From: JBHPCZ01 sp042573625
Lineage (GTDB): Bacteria > Desulfobacterota > Desulfobacteria > Desulfobacterales > UBA11574
Reading direction: 5' to 3'
DNA length: 32,132 bases
Assembly: GCA_042573625.1 (NCBI GenBank)
Contig: JBHPCZ010000032.1
Coordinates: 1 to 32,132 of the forward strand
In this document: one piece after another, positions 7,853-15,510 of the stretch
How positions within the stretch are numbered: position 1 is the first letter of the stretch
Layout of the letters: each line of letters opens with the position of its first letter
Translations under genes and position numbers: made by a program
Notes under the pieces: model-generated
What the model was told of the DNA's origin: nothing
Database searches by the model: none
The model's input: only the letters and a program-made list of their open reading frames with translations

Positions 7853-8263
7853 CTAACTGCTGGCGATCTGATTTTTTGAGCATTCCGGGCAAAGCCCGGT
7901 AAATTCAAGGTTGTGCCCAATGATTTCGAAAACAGTAGCTTCGTACAGCTCGTTTTCGAGTTCATTCAGTGGTGCGATCGGTGCGTCGTCCACCCGGTTG
8001 CAGCTTAGACAGCGAATGTGGTAATGCTTTTGGGTATTCCAGTCAAAACGTTTCAGAGCCCCGCTAAGTTCGAGCTTCTGGATTTCTCCCAATTCGGACA
8101 AAACTTCTAGATTTCTGTAAACCGTACCGAGGCTGATTCGCGGCAGACGCAAACGTACCTTTTCGTAAATTTCGTCCGCACTGGGATGGTTATCCATCTG
8201 CTTCAGCTCTTCCAGAACTACTTTGCGTTGCTGGGTCATCCTCAGGTTTTTTTCTTTTTGCAA
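7853..8263 (-). CDS. Fur/PerR-family metal-dependent repressor
   Basis: A 136-residue Fur-superfamily protein. Residues 8-60 form the winged helix with the family signature LRMTQQR and ISLGTVYRNL. The C-terminal dimerisation domain carries two CxxC pairs, C85/C88 (RCLSC) and C125/C128 (CPEC), as in the structural zinc site. The HYHIRC segment at 80-85 supplies metal ligands. The start is TTG at 8263 with AAGGA about ten bases upstream; the ATG at 8239 would remove part of the conserved N-terminus. Next to redox genes, PerR-like peroxide sensing is attractive, but Fur or Zur cannot be excluded. Candidate target: the AT-rich box at about 16207. It lies 125 bases downstream of the small CxxC protein gene. 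Confidence 0.92.
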   Translation of the reverse strand: MQKEKNLRMTQQRKVVLEELKQMDNHPSADEIYEKVRLRLPRISLGTVYRNLEVLSELGEIQKLELSGALKRFDWNTQKHYHIRCLSCNRVDDAPIAPLNELENELYEATVFEIIGHNLEFTGLCPECSKNQIASS

Positions 8264-8388
8264 GCCTACTTCCTTCTCAACTATATGTATTTATACTGTT
8301 TCTTTTCTTGCCTAAACTGAAAAGAGGATGATGTCAAGTCTGAATCGGTGGGTTTTTATGTCAAACACTTCAGCGTTGTGAAATCCGA

Positions 8389-8610
8389 CTAAATGTCGAC
8401 CCACATATCGGCTTCATTACCGCACGTTGTGCAGGTCGCTGATCCCTTTACCCGTTGTTCCTTGGCTTTGTCTTCGGTATCCTCGGCTTCGGGCGCATCT
8501 GCCTTGTGCTCGTGAGCTTCGTCCAATGTGCATGTAATAATCATCTCGGCTTCACTGCCGCAATTTTCACACGTGCATGTCTGCTTTACTGTTTTGACCG
8601 TATTGCTCAT
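8389..8610 (-). CDS. Small double CxxC protein, function unknown
   Basis: A 73-residue acidic protein preceded by a good AGGAG site. Two similar cysteine knuckles sit at the ends: CTCENCGSEAEM near 12-23 and CTTCGNEADMW near 60-70. A charged middle rich in Ala, Glu and Lys also contains His. The two ends repeat the pattern C-x-x-CG-x-EA-x-M, suggesting internal duplication and zinc or iron binding. It lies upstream of the Fur-family gene on the same strand. No named family recognised. A metal chaperone or small zinc-ribbon protein is possible. Confidence 0.75.
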   Translation of the reverse strand: MSNTVKTVKQTCTCENCGSEAEMIITCTLDEAHEHKADAPEAEDTEDKAKEQRVKGSATCTTCGNEADMWVDI

Positions 8611-9113
8611 TATGTGCTCCTTTGATTTCTTATCGTTATTGTAATATTTCAGCTGCGAAATCTAATTTAATGTATTGTAAATGAAATCACACTTCATGGC
8701 AATCAGAAATTTCGCAAGTAGTTATAGTGTGGTTTATTATAATTCAGGTCATGGTTATCAAATTCTGTCAACACGACATTCACTCTATTTGTTGTTGACA
8801 ATATTTAACGCCGCGATTATTTTTGTAAAATCGCGGCAACATAAGGGCGCAATCGTTGCAGTATAGAGATTGCTTCCTTTTCGCTGTTCGCAATACTCTT
8901 CGGTTTCCTTTTGCATTACAAACCACTGAGCCTCCCTGCGGTCTCGATTGCATCGGGACAGGGTATCAAAATGGATTTATTCTTTTATTCTTACATTGAT
9001 ATCGGTTAGCCTTTAAGGCCGCCGAAAGCGGACGAGGTGTTAAATACCATAATAAAGACGATCGCAAACGCCAGCTTTGAACACGCTTAATATTGAGATC
9101 CAGCAGGGAAACA
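8611..9113. other. Divergent intergenic region before the nqr operon
   Basis: It separates the minus-strand CxxC gene from nqrA and holds the candidate nqr promoter and hairpin at 8795-8837. Further right, CCGC-CGAAA-GCGG near 9021-9034 could form a small hairpin in the leader. A 61-codon plus-strand frame at 8681-8866 overlaps the promoter and is not credible. I looked for a c-di-GMP riboswitch and did not find its conserved core. Confidence 0.5.
8795..8837 (+). promoter_or_regulatory. Candidate sigma-70 promoter with overlapping perfect hairpin
   Basis: TTGACA at 8795-8800 and TATTTT at 8818-8823 are spaced by 17 bases and point towards nqrA, giving a leader of roughly 280 bases. GCCGCGATT (8810-8818) and AATCGCGGC (8829-8837) form a perfect 9-bp inverted repeat covering the -10 element. 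That is the geometry of an operator where a repressor would block polymerase. There is no T-run, so it is not a standard terminator. Confidence 0.45.
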
Positions 9114-10457
9114 ATGATTTCAGTCCAAATTCGAAAAGGCTTCGGTTTGAACATTGCGGGAGCCCCTTCCCGTGAGGTTGTGACTTTGGAAAAACCGGGC
9201 CAGGTGGCCCTTCTGCCGAATAAAATTCCCTTTGTAAAGCCCCGTCTAAAGGTCCAGGTGGGTGATTCGATAAATGTCGGCACTCCCCTCTTTGAGGATA
9301 AGCGTAATCCGGATGTGATATTCCTTTCGCCCGGCGGAGGCAAAATTACCCGGATCAACTTTGGCCCTCGCCGGGTCATCGAAGAAATTGTCATCGCACT
9401 GGATTCAGAAGAGGTTTACGAAGACTTCCCCGCAATCAGCCCGGCAGAGATTGAAAACATCGACAAGACAGCCCTGATTCAGGCGATAATGAAGGGCGGC
9501 CTCTGGCCCCTGTTCAGAGAACTTCCATTTCGGGATATTGCAAATCCGGATGTTTCCCCACCGTCTATCATTGCCACCCTGGATTCAAGAGAACCTTTCC
9601 AGCCTTTACCGGAAGTTTATCTAAAAAATAAAATTGATGCATTTGAATTCGGCATAAAAATATTGCAAAAGCTGTCTGAAACCGTCTTCATCAGCACCGC
9701 TTTGGATGACGCATTTAAGCTGAAAGAATTGAAGCGGTATTTAACCCATGGTTGTAAAGGGGTTTATCCGGCCAATGATCCCGGTGTATTGAACTATCAC
9801 ATCAAGAAAACGCCCAAAGAAAATCGGGCATGGTATATCGACGGCCAGGATGTACTCCTGCTGGCCGACCTGTTTAAATCCGGGAGATATCCTATCGAAA
9901 AGACGCTGGTTCTCGGCGGAAGCCTGGCCAAAGAAAGAAAACATATTTTAACCCGAACAGGGGTGCCGCTCCGGCATCTTACCGAAGGACGCATTGAAAA
10001 CATAACAGGAGCCAGATACATTGTCGGCGGCGTCTTCACAGGATATACCGGCTCTGAAGAATCTTATATGGGATTTTACGAAAAATCACTGGTGCTCATT
10101 TCAGAAGGTGACGAAAAAGAATTCTTCGGGTTCGCAAGACCGGGGTTCAATAAACCGAGTCGATCCAGGGCGTTTCTCTCTTTTTTTAACAGATCGGATT
10201 TTCCCATGGACTGTAACTGCCATGGGGAAGAGCGGGCCTGTATAAACTGTGGTTCATGTACCGATGTTTGCCCGGTCGATATTTTGCCCCAGTTCACTTA
10301 TAAATGCATACTGGCTGATGAAATTGAGGAGGCATTGGCGCACGGCATGCTCGACTGCGTGGAATGCGGACTGTGTTCCTACGTGTGCCCTTCAAAGGTA
10401 GAATTGAGCGATGTCCTGAAAAATACCAAGAAAGCATACTATCTGGAACAGATCTGA
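9114..10457 (+). CDS. nqrA: Na+-translocating NADH:quinone reductase subunit A, with two 4Fe-4S motifs
   Basis: A 447-residue NqrA, close to the usual 446 or so. The N-terminus RKGFGLNIAGAP and the barrel-sandwich and SLBB-like regions match NqrA. Unusually the C-terminus keeps two complete cluster motifs: CINCGSCTDVCP (C376, C379, C382, C386) and CVECGLCSYVCP (C415, C418, C421, C425). Classical Vibrio-type NqrA keeps only traces of this ferredoxin region, whereas RnfC has the clusters. The ATG at 9114 has AGGGA upstream; the earlier TTG at 9093 does not. First gene of nqrABCDEF, two bases before nqrB. The extra clusters may let ferredoxin or another low-potential carrier feed the pump; that is inference. 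Confidence 0.93.
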   Translation: MISVQIRKGFGLNIAGAPSREVVTLEKPGQVALLPNKIPFVKPRLKVQVGDSINVGTPLFEDKRNPDVIFLSPGGGKITRINFGPRRVIEEIVIALDSEEVYEDFPAISPAEIENIDKTALIQAIMKGGLWPLFRELPFRDIANPDVSPPSIIATLDSREPFQPLPEVYLKNKIDAFEFGIKILQKLSETVFISTALDDAFKLKELKRYLTHGCKGVYPANDPGVLNYHIKKTPKENRAWYIDGQDVLLLADLFKSGRYPIEKTLVLGGSLAKERKHILTRTGVPLRHLTEGRIENITGARYIVGGVFTGYTGSEESYMGFYEKSLVLISEGDEKEFFGFARPGFNKPSRSRAFLSFFNRSDFPMDCNCHGEERACINCGSCTDVCPVDILPQFTYKCILADEIEEALAHGMLDCVECGLCSYVCPSKVELSDVLKNTKKAYYLEQI

Positions 10458-10459
10458 TT

Positions 10460-11653
10460 ATGAAGCTGCTGAGAAACTTTTTCGACGCGAACCGGAAGCA
10501 TTTTACCGAGGGCGGAAGACTTGAAAAAATCCACCCGCTTTTTGAGGCGATTGAAACTCTCTTTTTCATACCGGGTCGCGTAACCCAAAAAGACCCCCAC
10601 TTGCGTGACAGTCTGGATCTGAAGCGCCTTATGAGCACTGTTATTCTGGCTCTGATACCGCCGCTATTTTTCGGCATATACAACACCGGATATCAGTCCC
10701 ACCTCGCATCCGGTCTCCCTTTAACTTTTACGCCGGTATTCCTGAAAGGCCTTTGGATTGTTCTGCCGGTGATTTTGGTTTCCTACGCGGTCGGACTGTT
10801 CTGGGAAGTTTTATTCGCATCGGTCAGAAAGCATAATATCAGTGAAGGATTTCTGGTCACCGGACTCTTGTTCCCGCTGACCCTGCCGCCGACGATCCCC
10901 TTGTGGCAGGTTGCTATCGGCATTTCATTCGGTGTTGTTATCGGCAAGGAAATATTCGGCGGAACCGGAAGAAACTTTTTGAATCCCGCGCTGACGGGAA
11001 GGGCGTTTCTGTTTTTTGCGTATCCAATGAATATGACCGGCGAAACGGTCTGGACGGTAATCAACGGAGCAAAGCCCGCGGCCGTTGACGCTTTCAGCGG
11101 CGCGACACCCCTTGCCGTTTCAGCTGTCAGCGGTGCCTTTAACCTCGTAGAATCCTCCCTGACAAAAGCGGGATACACGTTTCCAAAGCTCTTTTTGGGC
11201 ACATACCCGGGCAGCATCGGCGGAACATCCACGATGATGTGCCTGATCGGCGCGGCCATTCTGCTCGGTACCGGCATTGCCAGTTACCGGATCATGCTCG
11301 GCGGTGTACTGGGTGTACTGGCTGCGGCATACCCGGGATATCTTTTGAGCCTTTCCTCCGGGAGTTCCTCCGTTCCCATGCTTTCGCTCCATCCGTTTTA
11401 CCATCTGACAATGGGCGGGTGTGCTTTCGGGATCGTATATATGGCCACTGATCCGGTCTCCGCTCCGGGAATGAACACCGCGAAATGGATCTATGGCTTT
11501 TTCATTGGCGTCTTGACGGTGTTGATACGAATTTTCAATCCGGCATTCCCCGAAGGAATCATGCTGGCCATTCTCTTTATGAATCTGTTTTCACCCTTAC
11601 TGGATCACTTTGAAATACAGGCCCGACTGAGAAAAAGGGTGCCGAATGTCTAA
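10460..11653 (+). CDS. nqrB: Na+-NQR subunit B, flavinylated membrane subunit
   Basis: A 397-residue multi-pass membrane protein. The covalent-FMN motif is DAFSGAT with T216 as target, matching the SGAT site where ApbE attaches FMN by a phosphoester. GGTGRNFLNPALTGRAF is typical of NqrB/RnfD. About ten hydrophobic segments lie between residues 55 and 385. The start ATG at 10460 lies two bases after the nqrA stop; the same frame extends upstream inside nqrA but is not used. Its end overlaps nqrC by 8 bases. NqrB carries part of the Na+ path and the ubiquinone site in studied complexes. No apbE is visible in the window. Confidence 0.95.
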   Translation: MKLLRNFFDANRKHFTEGGRLEKIHPLFEAIETLFFIPGRVTQKDPHLRDSLDLKRLMSTVILALIPPLFFGIYNTGYQSHLASGLPLTFTPVFLKGLWIVLPVILVSYAVGLFWEVLFASVRKHNISEGFLVTGLLFPLTLPPTIPLWQVAIGISFGVVIGKEIFGGTGRNFLNPALTGRAFLFFAYPMNMTGETVWTVINGAKPAAVDAFSGATPLAVSAVSGAFNLVESSLTKAGYTFPKLFLGTYPGSIGGTSTMMCLIGAAILLGTGIASYRIMLGGVLGVLAAAYPGYLLSLSSGSSSVPMLSLHPFYHLTMGGCAFGIVYMATDPVSAPGMNTAKWIYGFFIGVLTVLIRIFNPAFPEGIMLAILFMNLFSPLLDHFEIQARLRKRVPNV

Positions 11654-12356
11654 TTATGTCAAATCCATTCTGTTCGCGGCAGTGCTGTCTATCGTATGCG
11701 GCGGTCTTCTGACCCTTGCCTCAACCGGGCTCAAGGCGTATCAACTTAAAAACATCGCTCTCGACAGACAAAAAAACATTTTGAAATCCGTCGGGCTGAT
11801 TGATGAGAAAAAAACACCGTCATTAGAAACCATCGACAGGTTATACCAAGACAACATCAAACAGGTGTGGATCGATATTAATGGAAATTTCGTCCCGAAA
11901 GACAAGAAAACAGAACATGATCTTCCGTTATATCTACAGGTCAAAGACAGCGATATCGAATCCTATATCATACCGGTTGACTCGAGGGGGCTGTGGGGAA
12001 GAATTCTGGGGTATCTTGCCATGAAAAATGACGGCACGACGGTGTCAGGCTTTACGGTTTACAGCCATTCTGAAACACCCGGCCTCGGCGGAGAAATAGC
12101 GAAGGACTGGTTTCAACAGAACTTTGCCGGAAAAAAAATAACAGACGAACAAGGAAGCCTTGTTTCCATTACCATTACAAAGGGTAAGGTGGAAGAACGG
12201 ATTTCCAAAAAGCTTCGGCCACACTTTGTAGACGGTATCAGCGGTGCGAGCCTGACCGGAAAACTCCTTTCCGGCGGTCTCAAAGATACACTGATTGAAT
12301 ACGAACCTCTGTCTGAAAGATTCAGGAAAAATGAGATTAAAAGCGTCAGGGATTGA
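11646..12356 (+). CDS. nqrC: Na+-NQR subunit C, FMN-binding, Ser acceptor
   Basis: A 236-residue protein with one N-terminal membrane helix (about 7-28) and a periplasmic FMN-binding domain. HSETPGLGGE near 141-150 is the family motif. The flavinylation site reads DGISGASLTG, so the acceptor at position 202 is Ser, not the Thr of Vibrio NqrC. ApbE motifs allow Ser or Thr. It overlaps nqrB by 8 bases, implying translational coupling. A 73-base gap follows before nqrD, the only sizeable gap in the operon. Confidence 0.94.
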   Translation: MSNYVKSILFAAVLSIVCGGLLTLASTGLKAYQLKNIALDRQKNILKSVGLIDEKKTPSLETIDRLYQDNIKQVWIDINGNFVPKDKKTEHDLPLYLQVKDSDIESYIIPVDSRGLWGRILGYLAMKNDGTTVSGFTVYSHSETPGLGGEIAKDWFQQNFAGKKITDEQGSLVSITITKGKVEERISKKLRPHFVDGISGASLTGKLLSGGLKDTLIEYEPLSERFRKNEIKSVRD

Positions 12357-12429
12357 TTTCAGCTTTAATTTTAGATTACAGATTTTGGTTTTCATATCAA
12401 CCGAGATGTATTTTCTTACGGAACAATAG

Positions 12430-13047
12430 ATGAGATTCACTCGAACCAAAGCATTTAAAGTTTTTTTTAACCCGATCTGGGAAAGCAACCCGGTTTCCGG
12501 ACAAATCCTGGGGATATGCTCGGCGCTGGCCGTTACCGTGCAGTTGAAAACCGCCATTGTCATGGGTCTTTCACTGACCTTTGTCCTGGCCTTTTCCAAT
12601 TTTCTGATTTCTTTGATGAGAAACATCATCCCGAGAAATATCCGAATCATCGTTGAGCTGACAATCATCGCAACCCTTGTGATTTTTGCGGATCAGGTCC
12701 TACAAGCCTTTCTGTACGATATCAGCAAACAGTTGTCCATTTTTGTGGGTCTCATTATTACGAACTGCATTATTCTGGGCAGAGCTGAGACGTACGCTTT
12801 GGGAAACCCGCCGATGCTTTCCCTGCTGGACGGGATCGGCAACGGGCTGGGCTACAGTCAGATCTTGATAACGGTGGCCATATTGAGAGAACTTTTGGGC
12901 GCCGGGAAGTTGATCGGATTTCAAGTGGTCCCTGAAGCTTTTTATGCTGCGGGATATCGGGACATGGGCTTTATGGTACTGGCTCCCGGCGCCTTTATCG
13001 CTATCGGGCTTATTGTCTGGCTGCAAAAAACGGTTTCTAAAGAATAA
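12430..13047 (+). CDS. nqrD: Na+-NQR subunit D
   Basis: A 205-residue, six-helix membrane subunit of the NqrD/RnfE family. GLIITNCIILGRAE near 110-125 is the conserved half-channel motif; its Cys contributes to the membrane iron site shared with NqrE. LLDGIGNGLGYS follows. It starts with ATG at 12430 after a weak GGAAC site and is 3 bases from nqrE. Length and topology are normal. Confidence 0.94.
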   Translation: MRFTRTKAFKVFFNPIWESNPVSGQILGICSALAVTVQLKTAIVMGLSLTFVLAFSNFLISLMRNIIPRNIRIIVELTIIATLVIFADQVLQAFLYDISKQLSIFVGLIITNCIILGRAETYALGNPPMLSLLDGIGNGLGYSQILITVAILRELLGAGKLIGFQVVPEAFYAAGYRDMGFMVLAPGAFIAIGLIVWLQKTVSKE

Positions 13048-13050
13048 GTC

Positions 13051-13659
13051 ATGGAAAATCTTATCAGCATCTTTGTAAATTCCGTCTTTGTCGGCAATAT
13101 CCTTCTGGCCTATTTTCTCGGCATGTGCTCGTTTCTCGCAATTTCCAGAAACCTGGATACGGCCATAGGGCTCGGATTTGCCGTGACATTTGTGCTTGCG
13201 ATTACAACACCGAGCAACTGGCTGGTATATCACTACCTGCTGGCCCCGGGGGCTCTTGGCTGGGCCGGCTTCCCGGGAATTGATCTCAGCTTCCTGAAAT
13301 TTATTGTTTTCATTGCCGTTATCGCCGCCATGGTTCAGGCTCTGGAGATGATTATCGACAGATATTCGCCGGTTTTGTACACAGCCCTGGGTGTTTTCCT
13401 TCCCCTGATTGCCGTAAACTGTGCGATTCTGGGCGCTTCCCTGTTTATGGTTGAACGCGAATATACGTTTGTCGAATCGGTTGTATTCGGCACAGGTTCA
13501 GGGATTGGCTGGATGCTTGCCATTGTTACCATGGCGGGAATCCGAAGAAAACTCAGATATGCGAATGTCCCGGAGGGACTTGAAGGCTTCGGAATCAGCA
13601 TGATCATTGCCGGTCTTATGGCCATGGCGTTCATGCTTTTTTCAGGAATCACATTATGA
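13051..13659 (+). CDS. nqrE: Na+-NQR subunit E
   Basis: A 202-residue, six-helix membrane subunit paralogous to NqrD in inverted topology. Conserved segments: NILLAYFLGMCSFLA (about 16-30) with the iron-site Cys, and AVNCAILGASLFM (about 120-132) with the partner Cys. The C-terminus overlaps the nqrF start by ATGA (13656-13659). A regular family member. Confidence 0.95.
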   Translation: MENLISIFVNSVFVGNILLAYFLGMCSFLAISRNLDTAIGLGFAVTFVLAITTPSNWLVYHYLLAPGALGWAGFPGIDLSFLKFIVFIAVIAAMVQALEMIIDRYSPVLYTALGVFLPLIAVNCAILGASLFMVEREYTFVESVVFGTGSGIGWMLAIVTMAGIRRKLRYANVPEGLEGFGISMIIAGLMAMAFMLFSGITL

Positions 13660-14879
13660 TCTACATCGTCAGTCTCACTGTTTTTTCATCCATCATTTTC
13701 ATCCTTGTCGCTCTTCTTCTCCTGGTTGAAGCCAAGGTAGTGAAAAAGGATGACTGCATCATCGTCATCAATGACGATGAAGAGGGGAGCCTGAAAGTCC
13801 CCGGCGGCACTACCCTTTTGTCCGCACTGACCGAACAAAATATTTTCCTTCCATCGGCCTGCGGCGGCGGCGGGTCCTGCGGAACATGTAAGTGCGTGGT
13901 GAAAGAAGGCGCAAGGGGGATTCTACCCACCGAACTCGCCCATCTTACCCGAAGGGAGAAAAAGGAAAACGTCCGTCTATCCTGCCAGGTTAAAGTCAAG
14001 GAAGATCTTAAAATCCGTCTTCCGGATGAAATTTTTAATGCAAAAAAATACCATGCCACTGTGGTTTCAAACGAAAACGTCGCGACCTTTATCAAGGAAC
14101 TGGTACTGGAACTCGATCCCGGTGAAAATCTCGAGTTTCAGGCCGGTGCATTCATCCAGATCGACATTCCCGAATACGAGCTTTCGTTTTCTGAATTCAG
14201 GGTGAGGGTTGCCGAGCGGTTCAGGCCGGACTGGGATGCGTTCAATCTCTGGGGGCTTCACTCTGAAATCGAAGAGCCGATTTTCAGGGCCTACTCCCTG
14301 TCGAATCCACCCGCTGAAAAGCGTATCTTGCGGTTTACCATCCGAATCGCTACACCCCCGCCCGGTCATCCTGAAGCACCGCCCGGTGCCGGTTCTTCAT
14401 ATATCTTCAATCTGAAACCGGGAGATCGCATCACCATCAGCGGACCTTACGGACATTTTTTAGCAAAGGAATCCGACAGGGAAATGTGTTATGTCGGCGG
14501 CGGCGCAGGAATGGCCCCGTTACGAAGTCACGTTTTTCATCTACTCCGCTCATTGAAGACAGACCGAAAAATTTCGTTCTGGTATGGTGCCAGATCGAAA
14601 TTGGAGCTATTTTTTGAAGACGATTTCAGAGAGTTAGAAAGGGATTTTGAAAATTTTTCTTTTTTTGCCGCCCTGTCCCAGTCCAAGCCCGAGGACGAAT
14701 GGGAAGGGCTGACCGGGTATATCCACCAGGTTCTGTATGATCAATATCTCAGCAAACACGAAGATCCTTCAGAAATTGAATATTATCTCTGCGGTCCGCC
14801 GTTGATGATCGATGCCATCGAAGACATGCTGGACAATCTCGGGGTGGACCCTGAGATGATTGCCTATGACAAATTCTAA
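13656..14879 (+). CDS. nqrF: Na+-NQR subunit F, NADH-oxidising flavoprotein
   Basis: A 407-residue subunit where electrons enter. Residues 1-28 are a membrane anchor. A 2Fe-2S plant-type ferredoxin domain follows with CGGGGSCGTC and a later partner Cys in LSCQV (about residue 112). The FAD domain has RAYSLSNPP, and the NADH domain has YVGGGAGMAPLRSH and YYLCGPPLMIDA, with the typical C-terminal aromatic-rich tail. It overlaps nqrE by 4 bases. Its stop (14877-14879) overlaps the convergent FTR-like stop by 4 bases, so no terminator fits between them. The maturation genes nqrM and apbE, often downstream, are absent here. Confidence 0.96.
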   Translation: MIYIVSLTVFSSIIFILVALLLLVEAKVVKKDDCIIVINDDEEGSLKVPGGTTLLSALTEQNIFLPSACGGGGSCGTCKCVVKEGARGILPTELAHLTRREKKENVRLSCQVKVKEDLKIRLPDEIFNAKKYHATVVSNENVATFIKELVLELDPGENLEFQAGAFIQIDIPEYELSFSEFRVRVAERFRPDWDAFNLWGLHSEIEEPIFRAYSLSNPPAEKRILRFTIRIATPPPGHPEAPPGAGSSYIFNLKPGDRITISGPYGHFLAKESDREMCYVGGGAGMAPLRSHVFHLLRSLKTDRKISFWYGARSKLELFFEDDFRELERDFENFSFFAALSQSKPEDEWEGLTGYIHQVLYDQYLSKHEDPSEIEYYLCGPPLMIDAIEDMLDNLGVDPEMIAYDKF

Positions 14880-15205
14880 AACATCTTTTCCGGGGGGCGC
14901 CGTTCGGGGACATACTCATGCGGGATTTTTTCTTCGTTCCATTCATTTGAAACGTAGAGGCTGCAGTAGCAACTACCGTATTCTTCAACATCCGGTTCAC
15001 GATACACGCAGGGGCAAATGATATCCCTGTCCTTCTCTTTGTCTCCGGAGGCCAGTCTGCATGGGCAGACCATGTAACCGTAGCGCGCCTTGTTGGCAAT
15101 CAGGGCCTCGAGCAGCTCAAAAACCTGCTCTTTTTCCTTATTAAAATAGTACCCTTTTACTTCCTGAGCTTTTTTCAACATTTCATAAAGCTTATCAACA
15201 TCCAT
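14876..15205 (-). CDS. Ferredoxin:thioredoxin reductase catalytic-subunit-like protein
   Basis: A 109-residue protein with the paired cysteine pattern of the FTR beta subunit: CPC (C47, C49), CPC (C64, C66) and CYC (C79, C81). Plant and cyanobacterial FTR has CHC in the third pair; here Tyr replaces the His that packs on the cluster. The 4Fe-4S centre and adjacent disulfide reduce a thioredoxin-like partner with ferredoxin electrons. The start ATG at 15205 overlaps the stop of the glutaredoxin gene by one base (TAATG), a strong sign of coupled expression and shared function. No variable (alpha) subunit is seen, as is usual outside phototrophs. Confidence 0.88.
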   Translation of the reverse strand: MDVDKLYEMLKKAQEVKGYYFNKEKEQVFELLEALIANKARYGYMVCPCRLASGDKEKDRDIICPCVYREPDVEEYGSCYCSLYVSNEWNEEKIPHEYVPERRPPEKMF

Positions 15206-15459
15206 TATAACCCAAGGGCCTCCTTGATCTCTTTTTCCTTGAATCCCACGATGACGGTCTCACCGATAATGATTGTAGGAAAAGAGCATTTCGGGTTAAA
15301 CTTTTTGACATCTTCCAGTATCGCCTTTCGTTCGTCTCCTTCCAAAAGATCAACATCGACAAAATCATACTTGATGGTGCAGTCACTTAAAAATTTTTTA
15401 GTGGTTTTGCAATGGCTGCACGTGCTCAACGAAAAAATCTTAACCGGTTGTTCGGACAT
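15205..15459 (-). CDS. Glutaredoxin/NrdH-like redoxin
   Basis: An 84-residue thioredoxin-fold protein with active site CSHC (C14, C17) in LSTCSHCK and the cis-proline segment FPTIIIG near 60-66. It is a small single-domain glutaredoxin. It ends at the start of the FTR-like gene, so it is the likely disulfide substrate that the FTR-like protein reduces. An extra Cys at about 27 and another near 58 are outside the active site. Targets such as a ribonucleotide reductase are not visible. The CSHC site is unlike the CPYC of classical glutaredoxins. Confidence 0.9.
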   Translation of the reverse strand: MSEQPVKIFSLSTCSHCKTTKKFLSDCTIKYDFVDVDLLEGDERKAILEDVKKFNPKCSFPTIIIGETVIVGFKEKEIKEALGL

Positions 15460-15510
15460 AAGTATTCCCTTTCAATGTAGTTTGTTATCAATGAAACCAT
15501 CCAAGCACAA

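Noticed and set aside
7683..7892. 69-codon minus-strand frame near the Fur gene
   Set aside because: Overlaps the conserved Fur coding end in another frame and shows no family motif.
8681..8866. 61-codon plus-strand frame in the nqr promoter region
   Set aside because: Overlaps the candidate promoter and hairpin and has no ribosome-binding site or conserved motif.
9000..9060. Possible c-di-GMP riboswitch in the nqr leader
   Set aside because: The small CCGC-CGAAA-GCGG hairpin is there, but the conserved GEMM core was not found.
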